A stretch of 64,000 nucleotides of DNA. Source: Streptomyces toxytricini. Lineage in GTDB: Bacteria; Actinomycetota; Actinomycetes; Streptomycetales; Streptomycetaceae. The stretch spans positions 62,383 to 126,382 of the forward strand of contig NZ_BMTY01000014.1 in NCBI RefSeq assembly GCF_014649915.1, given 5' to 3'. The notes below the pieces were generated by a model. It did no database searches and was not told the DNA's origin. It saw nothing but the letters and a program-made list of their open reading frames with translations. Below, in pieces: positions 56,215 to 64,000 of this stretch. The first letter of the stretch is position 1, and each line of letters opens with the position of its first letter. Both the position numbers and the translations under genes were made by a program.

Positions 56215-57468
56215 GTGGCAGCATCCCCGGACACGGTGGACGTGCTGGTGGTGGGGGCCGGCCTCGCCGGGCTGGCGTGCGCCCGGGACCTGCTGGCGGC
56301 CGGTGCCGGCGTCCGCGTGCTGGAGGCGGGCGACGACGTCGGGGGCCGGATGCGGTCGGACTTGGTCGACGGCTTCACGGTGGACCGCGGCTTCCAGGTG
56401 TTCAACACCTCCTACCCCCAGGTCCGCCGCCGACTCCTGCCGAAGGCGCTCGGACTGCATCCGTTCACTCCCGGCGTCCTCGTCCACGGCCCCTCCGGGA
56501 GACTCCGCTTCGGCGACCCCGCCCGCCGCCCGCGCATCCTGCCCGACCTGCTCACGGGCCGCCTCGCCGGCCCGCGGGACCTGGCGGCCCTCGGCCTGCT
56601 GTGCGCCCGCGACGGGCTGCTGCCCGCGAACCGGATCAAACGCCTCCCGGACACCACCGCGCGCACCGCGCTCGCCGACGCCGGAATCTCCGACGCCCTC
56701 GTCGAGGGGTTCTTCCGCCCCTTCCTGTCGGGGGTCTTCCTGGAAGACCGCTTGGAGACCTCCGCCAGGATGTTCCACCTGGTCTGGCGCAGCATGCTGC
56801 GCGGCAGCCTCTCCCTGCCCGACCGGGGCATCGGGGCGGTGCCGCAGGCCCTCGCGGCCGCCCTGCCCCAGGGCACCGTGCACCTGGGAAGCCCCGTTGC
56901 GGAGCTCACCGGCGACGGCGTGCTCACCGCCGCGGGCCGGGAGGTCGCCGCCCGCGCCGTCGTGGTCGCCACCGGGCCCGGGGCCGTCCCCTCACTGCTC
57001 CCCGAAGTCGCCCTGCCCGCCTACCGGGTCGTGACCACCTACTACCACGTCGCCCCCCGCAGCCCACTCGGCGAGCCGACGCTCCTCCTGGACACCCGGC
57101 GCCGGTTCCTCAACACCTGCGTCCTCAGCGCCGTCGCCCCCCGGTACGCCCCGGCCGGCCACGCCCTCGTCGCCACCTCCGTCCTCGGCCGGGATGCGGA
57201 CGGCCGCGAGCGGGGGGTCCGGGCGGCGCTCGCCGAGGCGTACGGCACCGCGACCGACGGCTGGGACCTGCTGGCCGCCCGCACCGTCGAGGACGCCCTG
57301 CCCGCCATGGCGCCGCCGCAACCGCTCACCCGCACCACGCGGGTCGCCCCGGGCCGGTACGTGTGCGGGGACCACCGTGCCACCGGCTCCGTCCAGGGCG
57401 CGCTGGCCTCGGGTGCGCGGGCCGCCCGCGAGGTGCTGCGCGACCTGGGGTTCCCGGGCCGGCCCTGA
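56215..57468 (+). CDS. FAD-dependent amine oxidase/desaturase-like oxidoreductase
   Basis: 417 residues from GTG 56215 (AAGGGAGG upstream). N-terminal FAD-binding VDVLVVGAGLAGLACARDLL with LEAGDDVGGRMRSDLVDGFT, typical of the amine oxidase/phytoene desaturase superfamily; middle FLSGVFLEDRLETSARMFHL; C-terminal RYVCGDHRATGSVQGALASG closes the FAD site. It likely oxidises or isomerises a hydrophobic substrate such as a carotenoid, but no other crt genes are visible. Convergent with a photolyase/cryptochrome gene, 38 bases apart. Confidence 0.85.
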   Translation: MAASPDTVDVLVVGAGLAGLACARDLLAAGAGVRVLEAGDDVGGRMRSDLVDGFTVDRGFQVFNTSYPQVRRRLLPKALGLHPFTPGVLVHGPSGRLRFGDPARRPRILPDLLTGRLAGPRDLAALGLLCARDGLLPANRIKRLPDTTARTALADAGISDALVEGFFRPFLSGVFLEDRLETSARMFHLVWRSMLRGSLSLPDRGIGAVPQALAAALPQGTVHLGSPVAELTGDGVLTAAGREVAARAVVVATGPGAVPSLLPEVALPAYRVVTTYYHVAPRSPLGEPTLLLDTRRRFLNTCVLSAVAPRYAPAGHALVATSVLGRDADGRERGVRAALAEAYGTATDGWDLLAARTVEDALPAMAPPQPLTRTTRVAPGRYVCGDHRATGSVQGALASGARAAREVLRDLGFPGRP

Positions 57469-57506
57469 ACGCCCCCGTACGACCGCAGCCGGCGACGGGC
57501 CGGAGG

Positions 57507-58997
57507 TCAGGGCGGGTCGCCGCCCCGCAACCCCTCCCGGCGCAGCACCTCCTCCAGGTCCGCCAGCCTGTCCAGGCCGCGGACCGGCTGCGCCATCCGC
57601 GGATTGCGCTCCAGACGGGCCCGGTGCCGGTGCAGGAAGGCCCAGTAGCCCGCGGTGTACGGACAGGCCCGCTCGCCGACCCGGTCGCCGGGCCGGTAGG
57701 CGCACCCGCCGCACAGGTCGCTCATCCGGTTCACGTACGCCCCGCCGGACGTGTAGGGCTTGGTCGTCATGCGCCCGCCGTCGGCGTACTGCGACATCCC
57801 GACGACGTTGGGCACCATCACCCAGTCGTATGCGTCGACGAAGCAGCGGTGGAACCAGTCCGTGACGGCCTGCGGATCCCAGCCCCGCTGCAGCGCGTAG
57901 CCGCCCAGCAGCATCAGCCGGGGAATGTGGTGCGTCCAGCCGGTGTCCCGCACCTGCGCGAGCGCCGTCGCCAGGCAGTGCGCCCGCACCGCGTCCGCGT
58001 CCAGCTCCAGGAACCACCGGGGGAGCGGCTCTCGGTGCCGCAGGGCGTTGCTGCGGCGGTAGTCCTCCCCGAAATACCAGTAGAGCTGCCAGACGTACTC
58101 CCGCCATCCGGCGACCTGGCGGACGAACCCCTCCGCGCTGCCCACCGGAGCCCGCCCCGCCCGCCAGGCACTTTCGGCCCGCTCCACGCACTCCGCCGGG
58201 TCCAGCAGGCCGAGGTTGAGCGACGACGACAGCAGGCTGTGGCTCATCACCGGATCCCCGGCCAGCATCGCGTCCTCGTGGGGCCCGAACCCGGCGAGCC
58301 GGTGCCCGGTGAAGCGACGCAGCGCGGCCAGGGCCTCCCGCCGCGACGCAGGGAACCGGCGCGGGCCGTCCCGGCCGACGAAGGCGACGGAGCCCTCGCG
58401 CTCCCAGCGATCGAGGTCGTGGCGCACCTCCTCGTCGATGTCGTCCTCCCGCGGCCGGTAGGGCGGCGGGGCCCCCAGGGTGCGCGCCCCTTTCGGAGGG
58501 GGCTCCCGGTTGTCGCGGTCGTGGTTCCACCGGCCGCCGGCCGGGCGGTCGCCGTCCATCAGCAGGTCGTGCGAGCGGCGCACCCAGCGGTAGAAGTCCT
58601 CCTGCCGCAGCCGCCGACCGGCGTGCCCGCCGGCCCAGGCCCGGAAGTCTTCGTGCGCGACGAGGAAACCGCGCGCCGGCAGCACGGTCACCGAGGGCAG
58701 CGACCGCACCAGCCGCAGTGCCGCGTACGACGTCGGGTGGTGCACCGTCACCGGGCCCTCCCCGACCGCCGCGCGCAGGCCCTCCCGGTAGGTTTCGGCG
58801 CGCACGTACCGCACCCGGTCGCCGAGCTCGGCCGCCCGGTGGCGCATCGCGGACAGCACCAGGTGAGCCTTGGCCCGGTGGAACCGGCGGCGCCGGAAGA
58901 CCGAGCGGGCCTCGACCATCACCACCGGCACGTCGGCTCCGGAGGCCAGGAAGTGCGGACCGAGCTGGTCGCCGAACAACCAGTGGGGGACCGTCAT
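57507..58997 (-). CDS. FeS-type bacterial cryptochrome / (6-4) photolyase (PhrB/CryB family)
   Basis: 496 residues. N-terminal Rossmann antenna domain (WLFGDQLGPHFLASGADVPV) and a helical FAD domain. Family signatures: HSLLSSSLNLGLLDPAECVE, GWREYVWQLYWYFGEDYRRS and MVPNVVGMSQYADGGRMTTK, PYTSGGAYVNRMSDLCGGCA. The Cys of LCGGC and ACPYTAGYW, with an upstream Cys, supply the [4Fe-4S] cluster ligands seen in this class. Members repair (6-4) DNA lesions with light or act as photoreceptors. Neighbours a carotenoid-enzyme-like gene. The 296 bases upstream (58998-59293) hold no gene. Confidence 0.9.
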   Translation of the reverse strand: MTVPHWLFGDQLGPHFLASGADVPVVMVEARSVFRRRRFHRAKAHLVLSAMRHRAAELGDRVRYVRAETYREGLRAAVGEGPVTVHHPTSYAALRLVRSLPSVTVLPARGFLVAHEDFRAWAGGHAGRRLRQEDFYRWVRRSHDLLMDGDRPAGGRWNHDRDNREPPPKGARTLGAPPPYRPREDDIDEEVRHDLDRWEREGSVAFVGRDGPRRFPASRREALAALRRFTGHRLAGFGPHEDAMLAGDPVMSHSLLSSSLNLGLLDPAECVERAESAWRAGRAPVGSAEGFVRQVAGWREYVWQLYWYFGEDYRRSNALRHREPLPRWFLELDADAVRAHCLATALAQVRDTGWTHHIPRLMLLGGYALQRGWDPQAVTDWFHRCFVDAYDWVMVPNVVGMSQYADGGRMTTKPYTSGGAYVNRMSDLCGGCAYRPGDRVGERACPYTAGYWAFLHRHRARLERNPRMAQPVRGLDRLADLEEVLRREGLRGGDPP

Positions 58998-59293
58998 GAC
59001 AGCACTCCTCGCCTCCGCAGCCCGGGCACCCGCGCCGGTACGGCGTCCTTCGCCGCCGCGGTCCGCCGTGGATGCAGCGGACACCGGCGCGATGGCCGAC
59101 TCTGCCACGCGCGGGGCGCCGGACGGCCGAGGAGCGAGGGCATGTCCGCCACGCGTCGTCCACATCCGCCCCGTCCGCGCGGCGTCCGCGGCAGTCACCG
59201 CCGCAGCCGGACTCGCCCCCACGGACCAGTGGCTGGACGGAGAGGCCGGATGCCACTCACTTTCGGCTGCCCCGGCCCGGACGGGGCGCCGGG

Positions 59294-59659
59294 TCAGCGG
59301 CCTGCGACGGCCTCGCCGATGACCCGGGTGCCGAGCTGTCCGGCGAGCCACTCCGCGCGCGGGAGGTCCCCCCACTTCGACAGGTGGACGAACAGGGTGT
59401 GGTGGCCCGCGGGCTCCTCCCCGTCGAGGCCGTCGCTGTTGAAGACCGCTTGGACCGCCTCGTACTTGGCGTACGCCTCGATGCCGAGCTCCGGCACGTC
59501 GGGCCAGTACCCGCCCCGGTAGACCGAGGCGGGACCGTACCCCAGGGCGCGCACGAACGCGTCGACCGGCCCCTCCGCCGGAACCTCCTCCTCCACGCGG
59601 AACGGCAGCAGGATCTGCATCTCGTGTGCCGATGAGGGCAAGGCGTCGGCCCGGTACAC
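59294..59659 (-). CDS. Conserved hypothetical protein
   Basis: 121 residues from GTG 59659 (GGAG upstream); a start at the internal MQILLPFRVEEEV is possible. Compact alpha/beta look with LGYGPASVYRGGYWPDVPEL, AYAKYEAVQAVFNSDGLDGE and HTLFVHLSKWGDLPRAEWLA. No motif assigned. Confidence 0.6.
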   Translation of the reverse strand: MYRADALPSSAHEMQILLPFRVEEEVPAEGPVDAFVRALGYGPASVYRGGYWPDVPELGIEAYAKYEAVQAVFNSDGLDGEEPAGHHTLFVHLSKWGDLPRAEWLAGQLGTRVIGEAVAGR

Positions 59660-59713
59660 ATGGCTCCACTCCCGGTCGTCGAACGGCAGGGCCTGGGAGC
59701 GGAACCGGGCTTC

Positions 59714-59752
59714 CCCGCCCCGGCACCGGGCCGGAGCCGGTGCCGGGGCGGG
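59714..59752. terminator. Perfect hairpin after the secreted lectin gene
   Basis: 16-bp perfect stem (59714-59729 with 59737-59752) and a 7-base loop, 10 bases past the lectin stop on the minus strand. Confidence 0.85.
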
Positions 59753-59761
59753 ACCCGAGCG

Positions 59762-60283
59762 TCAGAGCCAGCTCTGCTGCGGGCTCTTGTTGCACGCCCA
59801 CAGCTGGACCTTGCCGCCGTTGCGGTTCTCGTGGGTGTCCTGGTCCAGGCACTTGTGGTTGAACTTCGAGCGGATCGTGTTGTCCGGGCCGCGGTACCAC
59901 TGCTGCTGCGGCTGGCCGTTGCACGTCCACAGCTGGACCTTGGCGCCGTTGTTGTTGATCGTGTTCGTGTCGGCGTCGAGGCACTTGTTGTTGTTGAAGT
60001 CCACCCTCAGCGCCCCGTTCGGCTCCAGGATCCAGCGCTGGTTGGCGGCGTGGTTGCAGTCCCATACCTGGGCCCGCCCGCCGTTGTCGTTGATGGTGTT
60101 CGTGTCGGCGTCCAGGCACCGGTTGCTGATCTGGACCCGGTAGGAGACCGCGGCGGCGGGCGCCGGGGCCGTCCGGGCGTTCCCCTCCGCGGCGCCCGCG
60201 GCCCCCTCCACCGTGGCCAGGGGCAGGAGCGTGAGCGCCACGCCGGCCGACAGGTTGCGGGCCGTGCGGATGTCGAAGCGCAT
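59762..60283 (-). CDS. Secreted ricin-type beta-trefoil lectin
   Basis: 173 residues: signal peptide at 1-33 (SAGVALTLLPLATVEGAAGA) and one beta-trefoil of three repeats, each with CLDADTNTIN-like start and a QxW end (NQRWILEP, QQQWYRGP and QQSWL). The third repeat has CLDQDTHENRNGGKVQLWAC. No enzyme domain is attached, so it is a stand-alone carbohydrate-binding protein. It diverges from a membrane regulator that carries the same type of lectin domain. Confidence 0.88.
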   Translation of the reverse strand: MRFDIRTARNLSAGVALTLLPLATVEGAAGAAEGNARTAPAPAAAVSYRVQISNRCLDADTNTINDNGGRAQVWDCNHAANQRWILEPNGALRVDFNNNKCLDADTNTINNNGAKVQLWTCNGQPQQQWYRGPDNTIRSKFNHKCLDQDTHENRNGGKVQLWACNKSPQQSWL

Positions 60284-60369
60284 GGTCGAGTGGCCTTTCG
60301 TTTCGGAAACGGGCCGGCGGCGGGCATACCGGTGCCGCGCAGGGAATGCGGGGGACGGGAGCCGCGTGC

Positions 60370-60387
60370 TTCACCTCACGGGGTGAA
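60370..60387. promoter_or_regulatory. TTCACC-N6-GGTGAA palindrome between the two lectin genes
   Basis: Perfect 6-bp arms with a 6-base centre in the 294-base divergent region. A good candidate operator for the HTH-lectin regulator on one or both promoters. Confidence 0.5.
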
Positions 60388-60577
60388 CCGCCGACTGGAT
60401 GCTCCGAGTTTGTGCCGGTCCGGGAGGTCCCGCAACGTTGTCCCGGTTGCTTCGCCCATGTCGGGATCCCTACCCTCCTGACCTGCCGGGACGTGCCCGT
60501 CCCGGGACAGGCGCGCCGCCGCGGGGGCACCCCGGGCGGGCGAACCGGGAATCTTCCACGGGGATACGGGGGCACGC

Positions 60578-61456
60578 ATGGGCCACGTCGACGGCGTCGA
60601 ACGGCGTGCGACGCCGGCCCGTCGGCTGGGGGAGGCCCTGCGGGCGCTCCAGCAGCGGTCCGGGCTGACGCTCAGGGACCTTGAGCGGCGGGCCCTGGTC
60701 AGCGACTCCTCCCTCTCCCGCTACTTCCGCGGGTCGACGGTGCCGCCCTGGACCGTCGTACGGGACATCTGCCGGGCCATGGACACCGATCCGGCGGACT
60801 ACCGCGCCCTGTGGGAAGCCGCCGACCGCACGCAGAACCGCCCGCAGCCCGGCCCGGCCACTGCAGCGGAACCGGCCGCGGACGCGGAACGGGCGGCAGC
60901 CCCGAGCCTGTCCGCGGAGGGGAGGCCGGAGCCGCGCCCGGCTCCTGACGACGCGTCTGCCGAGTCCCCGCCCCGGTCCCCGGAGCGCCCTGCACGGCCG
61001 TCCGCCTCCGGCCGCCGGCGCTGGACGGCTGCCGCCTTCGTGGCCGGCCTGGCACTGGGCGTCGGCGGCACCCTGCTGTGGGACGCGACGCCGGCCCCGG
61101 ACCCGGCCCGCGTGTTCCGGAACAAGGCCACCGAAACCTGCCTGGACGACAGCGTCGAGGGGCTGCGGAGCTGGCCCTGCAACGGCCTGCACTACCAGGA
61201 ATGGGAACTGCGCCCCGGCGGCTCCGGCCCCGGCGAGCTCCGCAACCGGGCGACCGGAGCCTGCCTGGACAACAGCGGTACGGCACCCCGCGCCCGCTCG
61301 TGCACCGGCTCCACCCACCAGGACTGGACGGTCACGAGCCGGGACGACGGGACGGTCCAGCTCCGCAACCTGGCCACCGGAACCTGCCTGGAGGCCGGTC
61401 CGGCGGCCCTGGCCGCCCGGACGTGCGACGGCTCGGACCGGCAGCGCTGGACCTGA
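60578..61456 (+). CDS. Membrane HTH regulator with extracytoplasmic ricin-type lectin domain
   Basis: 292 residues: XRE-type helix-turn-helix at 13-75 (LGEALRALQQRSGLTLRDLE, SDSSLSRYFRGSTVPPWTVV), a disordered Pro/Ala/Glu linker, one transmembrane helix at about 149-168 (AAAFVAGLALGVGGTLLW), then a beta-trefoil with three repeats (FRNKATETCLDDSVEGLRSW, LRNRATGACLDNSGTAPRAR, LRNLATGTCLEAGPAALAAR), ending QRWT. The topology puts DNA binding inside and sugar binding outside. It is the probable regulator of the divergent secreted lectin. Confidence 0.82.
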   Translation: MGHVDGVERRATPARRLGEALRALQQRSGLTLRDLERRALVSDSSLSRYFRGSTVPPWTVVRDICRAMDTDPADYRALWEAADRTQNRPQPGPATAAEPAADAERAAAPSLSAEGRPEPRPAPDDASAESPPRSPERPARPSASGRRRWTAAAFVAGLALGVGGTLLWDATPAPDPARVFRNKATETCLDDSVEGLRSWPCNGLHYQEWELRPGGSGPGELRNRATGACLDNSGTAPRARSCTGSTHQDWTVTSRDDGTVQLRNLATGTCLEAGPAALAARTCDGSDRQRWT

Positions 61457-61479
61457 CCCGATACCAGGGGAGGCCGCCG

Positions 61480-62598
61480 TCAGCCCCGGCCCAGCCCACG
61501 GACCCGGAACTGCATCACCCGGTAGGGCCAGTCGGCCCCCGTCCGCCACTGGCTCACCGTCAGGTGCAGGTCGTCGAGGCGCGAGCCGGGGACGACGTAC
61601 CCCCCGTACGGCTGGGCGACGTGCGCACCGCCCTCCTCGCCCCAGGCCGCCCCTTGGATCAGAGTCTTCCGGTACGCCGCCCCGAGGTCCGCGGTGGGCC
61701 GGTCCACGACGAGGGCGTCGATGCGCGCCTGCGCGGCGTCGAAGCACACCAGCAGCCAGTGCCCGTCGAGCCGCCGCAGGCACAGCTCCCCGAAACCCCC
61801 CTCCAGGACCGGCGTCGGCGGGTTCCCCCAGCCCCAGGAGCCCGCCCGGTAACCCCACGGCACGTACGCGGCCGGATCGGCCAGCGCGTCCGCCGCGACC
61901 CGGTGCAGCAGGAGCGGCCCGTTCCGCCCGTAGCCCGTGGAGTACGCGTAGACATGGCAGTCGTCCGCGAGCGCCCAGGTCAGCAGCTGGAACAGGCCGC
62001 CGTGGGCGTCGCCCGGGAAGCGGGCCCCGGTGTGCCGCCAGGTCGTGCCCGCGTCGTCCGACCGCCAGATCTCCGTTGACAGCACGTTCCCCCACCCGCG
62101 GTGCACGCTGACATGCAGGAACAGGCTGCCGTCCAGCAGGATCACGTCGGACGGGAGCACGGTGGTGAAGAGCGGGTTGTCGTGCGCGTACGCCCACAGC
62201 TGCCGGGCGTGCTCCCCTCCGACGGCCCCGCTCCAGGCGATCCCCTCATCGAGGCGCGAGGTGTCCGAGTACAGGCCGACGGGGGAGCGCCACCAGCCGC
62301 CGCCCACGCGGGCCTCCTCGAAGGTGTCGCCGAACACGAAGAGCATCCGGCCGTCCGGCACCCGGACCGGAATCCCGAGGTCGGTGGCCTCCATGCGAAA
62401 GCGCGTCGTGATGCCCGGGCCGGTCAGATCGCGCACCTTCCCCACCCGCAGCTCCCCGGGCCCGCCCCGTCCGGCGCCCTCGGGCCCGTCGGGGCCCCGG
62501 CCTCCGGTACGCCCGACCGGGCCGGCCCCGAGGGCCGCCGCGGCCGCCGCCCGCAGGAACGTCGACCGGCGCATCCCCGGTCCGCGCAGCACCGTCAC
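61480..62598 (-). CDS. DUF4185 secreted beta-propeller protein
   Basis: 372 residues. N-terminal Tat-like signal (MRRSTFLRAAAAAALGAGPV). Mature part resembles DUF4185, a five-bladed propeller related to glycosidases: MLFVFGDTFEEARVGGGWWR, DVILLDGSLFLHVSVHRGWG, STEIWRSDDAGTTW and VYAYSTGYGRNGPLLLHRVA. Catalytic residues cannot be assigned safely. Located next to the lectin genes, so a carbohydrate context fits. Confidence 0.78.
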   Translation of the reverse strand: MTVLRGPGMRRSTFLRAAAAAALGAGPVGRTGGRGPDGPEGAGRGGPGELRVGKVRDLTGPGITTRFRMEATDLGIPVRVPDGRMLFVFGDTFEEARVGGGWWRSPVGLYSDTSRLDEGIAWSGAVGGEHARQLWAYAHDNPLFTTVLPSDVILLDGSLFLHVSVHRGWGNVLSTEIWRSDDAGTTWRHTGARFPGDAHGGLFQLLTWALADDCHVYAYSTGYGRNGPLLLHRVAADALADPAAYVPWGYRAGSWGWGNPPTPVLEGGFGELCLRRLDGHWLLVCFDAAQARIDALVVDRPTADLGAAYRKTLIQGAAWGEEGGAHVAQPYGGYVVPGSRLDDLHLTVSQWRTGADWPYRVMQFRVRGLGRG

Positions 62599-62799
62599 GC
62601 CTGCACAACCCGGACGGCCGCCCGCACGTCACGCCCGTCCCGGCGGTGCCCCGACCCCCGACACCCCGCAGTGGCGCGTTCGGGTGCACCCCGACCCGCC
62701 GCGACCCGTATCGGCCACCCCGTCCGCCACGATGGAGGACGCGCCGCGGCGCCCGGCCCCGGACGAGCCCGCACCCCCTCCCACCCCGTCGGAGTCCCC

Positions 62800-63687
62800 A
62801 TGGCAGCACCGCCGGCCCCGCCCCGCCCGCGCCGCTCCGGAGCGTCGCTCCTGCCCGTCCTCCTCCCCCTCGCGCTCCTGGTCGTCGCGGCGGTGGGCGT
62901 CGGCTCGTGGCTGCAGTTCGGCGAGCGGCAGGCGGGCGACACGGTGCACACCGTCGGATCCCGGGCCGCCGACCGGGTCGACGTGGAGGCCGTCGTCCAG
63001 CACGTGGACGCCGTGGCCAGGGAGCTGGTGCTGCGCGTCTGGGTGACCCCGCGCGGGACGCTCGGCGAGGCGGAGGGCACGGCCCCCGCGGCCGACCTCG
63101 ACCTCCAGACCTCCGGGGCGACCGTCGGCGACCTGGAGTTCGCGGCGCACGAGCGGATCGAGAGCAAGGACGTGCAGGTCGCGCTCACGGGCGGGTCGGT
63201 CGGCGACTACCCGTTCGACACCTACCGCACCGGCATCGCCTTCCGGGCGCAGATGGGCGGCAAACAGGTGCCGGTGCGCCTGCTCGTCGCCAACAACGAC
63301 ACGCTCTTCGCCATGAAGGCCCGCCCCGCGCCCTCCGGACAGGAGGGGGCCGTGATGGTGCTGACGCTGTCCCGCTCGGGCAGTCTGCTGGTCTTCGCGG
63401 TCTTCATGATGGCCGTCATGTGGGCCCTGGCGGGGTCCGTGCTCCTCGGCGCCTGGTACCTGACGACCCGCAACCTGGGCCTGGTCTGGCCGGCGCTCGC
63501 CTGGATGGCCGCCACCCTGTTCGCGCTGGCCGCGTTCCGCAACACCGCCCCCGGCACACCGCCGATCGGCTGTGTGCTGGACTGGTTCGCGTTCCTGTGG
63601 GCCGAGACCGTCATCGCCCTCTGCCTGGTCACCGTGGTCGTCACCGGCGTCCGCACCGCCCTCCGCGACGACGGCCCGCCCGGGTAG
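62800..63687 (+). CDS. DUF4436 membrane protein
   Basis: 295 residues from ATG 62800 (GGAG upstream). One N-terminal transmembrane helix (LLPVLLPLALLVVAAVGVGS), an external beta domain (VVQHVDAVARELVLRVWVTP, VGDYPFDTYRTGIAFRAQMG), and about three C-terminal helices (LVFAVFMMAVMWALAGSVLL, LVWPALAWMAATLFALAAFR, FLWAETVIALCLVTVVVTGV). This layout and the DYPFDTY motif match DUF4436. Function unknown. Confidence 0.82.
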   Translation: MAAPPAPPRPRRSGASLLPVLLPLALLVVAAVGVGSWLQFGERQAGDTVHTVGSRAADRVDVEAVVQHVDAVARELVLRVWVTPRGTLGEAEGTAPAADLDLQTSGATVGDLEFAAHERIESKDVQVALTGGSVGDYPFDTYRTGIAFRAQMGGKQVPVRLLVANNDTLFAMKARPAPSGQEGAVMVLTLSRSGSLLVFAVFMMAVMWALAGSVLLGAWYLTTRNLGLVWPALAWMAATLFALAAFRNTAPGTPPIGCVLDWFAFLWAETVIALCLVTVVVTGVRTALRDDGPPG

Positions 63688-63694
63688 CCCGCGA

Positions 63695-63723
63695 GGGCCG
63701 CTCCGGTCGTCCCGGAGCGGCCC
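63695..63723. terminator. Bidirectional hairpin between convergent genes
   Basis: 12-bp perfect stem (63695-63706 with 63712-63723) and a 5-base loop. Confidence 0.82.
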
Positions 63724-63751
63724 CCGCGGCCCTACGCGGCGCGCCCTCCGG

Positions 63752-64000
63752 TCAGCAGTGCGGCACGGACGTCTGGGCGGCGACCAGCGACGAGTGCACG
63801 TACCCGGTGCCCACCGGGCTGGAGACCCGGAACCAGCGGTTCGAGGCGTAGTTCGAGCTCGGCGGGTACACCCACTGGCTGTCCAGCCAGCACTGCATGC
63901 CCACCCCGGTGCCGTTGCCGAGGTAGCCGTACGAGCCGCAGCCGGTGTTGGCGCAGGAGCGGACGTTCGCCCCGCCGCTGTTGGACCAGATGTAGCTGCC
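63752..64000 (-). CDS. Secreted protein with SH3-like domain, 5' end outside window
   Basis: The C-terminal 82 residues are visible; the frame is open at the window edge. The sequence has GSYIWSNSGGANVRSCANTG, GYLGNGTGVGMQCWLDSQWV and ASNRWFRVSSPVGTGYVHSS, resembling small Cys-rich bacterial SH3 domains of secreted Streptomyces proteins, ending VPHC. Four Cys could make two disulfides. The rest of the protein cannot be judged. Confidence 0.7.
   Translation of the reverse strand, partial: GSYIWSNSGGANVRSCANTGCGSYGYLGNGTGVGMQCWLDSQWVYPPSSNYASNRWFRVSSPVGTGYVHSSLVAAQTSVPHC

Noticed and set aside
1..64000. CRISPR arrays, tRNA or rRNA genes
   Set aside because: No regularly spaced direct repeats with unique spacers and no tRNA cloverleaf or rRNA sequence was recognised by eye; a dedicated RNA search could still find a missed tRNA.

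Overview
This is a very GC-rich, gene-dense window with strong third-position G/C codon bias, GTG and TTG starts, Shine-Dalgarno sites close to GGAGG, a SsgA-family sporulation regulator, an ECF sigma factor and many partner-switching regulators (SpoIIE-type phosphatases and STAS proteins). Together these point to a Streptomyces or close relative. The many secreted, regulatory and decayed genes suggest an accessory chromosome region. No rRNA, tRNA, CRISPR array or intact mobile element was recognised.

Layout. 0-11.7 kb: a flavin monooxygenase/FMN reductase pair, a stand-alone GyrB-like ATPase, a YbdK-type ligase with a tiny coupled ORF, an Asp/Glu racemase, a phosphatase, a HEAT-repeat operon with its own MerR-type promoter, a frameshifted VOC protein, an oxidoreductase, adenosine deaminase and a Nudix hydrolase. 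11.7-18.3 kb: a secreted GH6 glucanase diverging from a secreted pectate lyase (plant polymer degradation), an ECF sigma factor with its membrane partner, a membrane PP2C phosphatase and a secreted protein.

18.5-25.4 kb is the most interesting part: a compact RiPP-like locus. It has a 39-residue peptide carrying four perfect AVVHNR repeats, a read-through hairpin, a fused E1-like/YcaO enzyme, an MFS exporter, a GNAT acetyltransferase, a receiver-LuxR regulator lacking the phosphoacceptor Asp, and a DUF885 metallopeptidase. The repeats contain no Cys, Ser or Thr, so ordinary azoline formation cannot explain them.

25.4-41.3 kb: a glycosyltransferase, a PfkB kinase, a holin-like/DUF3618 pair, two tandem secreted paralogues with IDNSR-like tails, a PAS phosphatase, Sua5, a dead MerR regulator that keeps its operator, a BtrH-like protein, a MerR regulator diverging from a double alpha/beta hydrolase, a two-operator HTH/membrane-protein pair and a subtilisin.

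41.7-54.5 kb resembles a hypoxia/dormancy (DosR/DevR-like) island: a VKOR-like remnant, a flavohaemoglobin-like protein, phosphoketolase, a GAF histidine kinase, a NarL-type response regulator, a PNPOx-like protein, STAS proteins and a double universal stress protein. Palindromes of the form GGGNCNNNNGNCCC lie in several of its promoter regions. A deletion scar here joins an antiporter 5' end to a phosphatase that has lost its N-terminus.

54.5-64 kb: decayed fragments, a SsgA-like protein, a carotenoid-desaturase-like flavoenzyme next to an FeS-type photolyase/cryptochrome, a secreted ricin-type lectin diverging from a membrane HTH-lectin regulator, DUF4185 and DUF4436 proteins, and the 3' end of a secreted protein.
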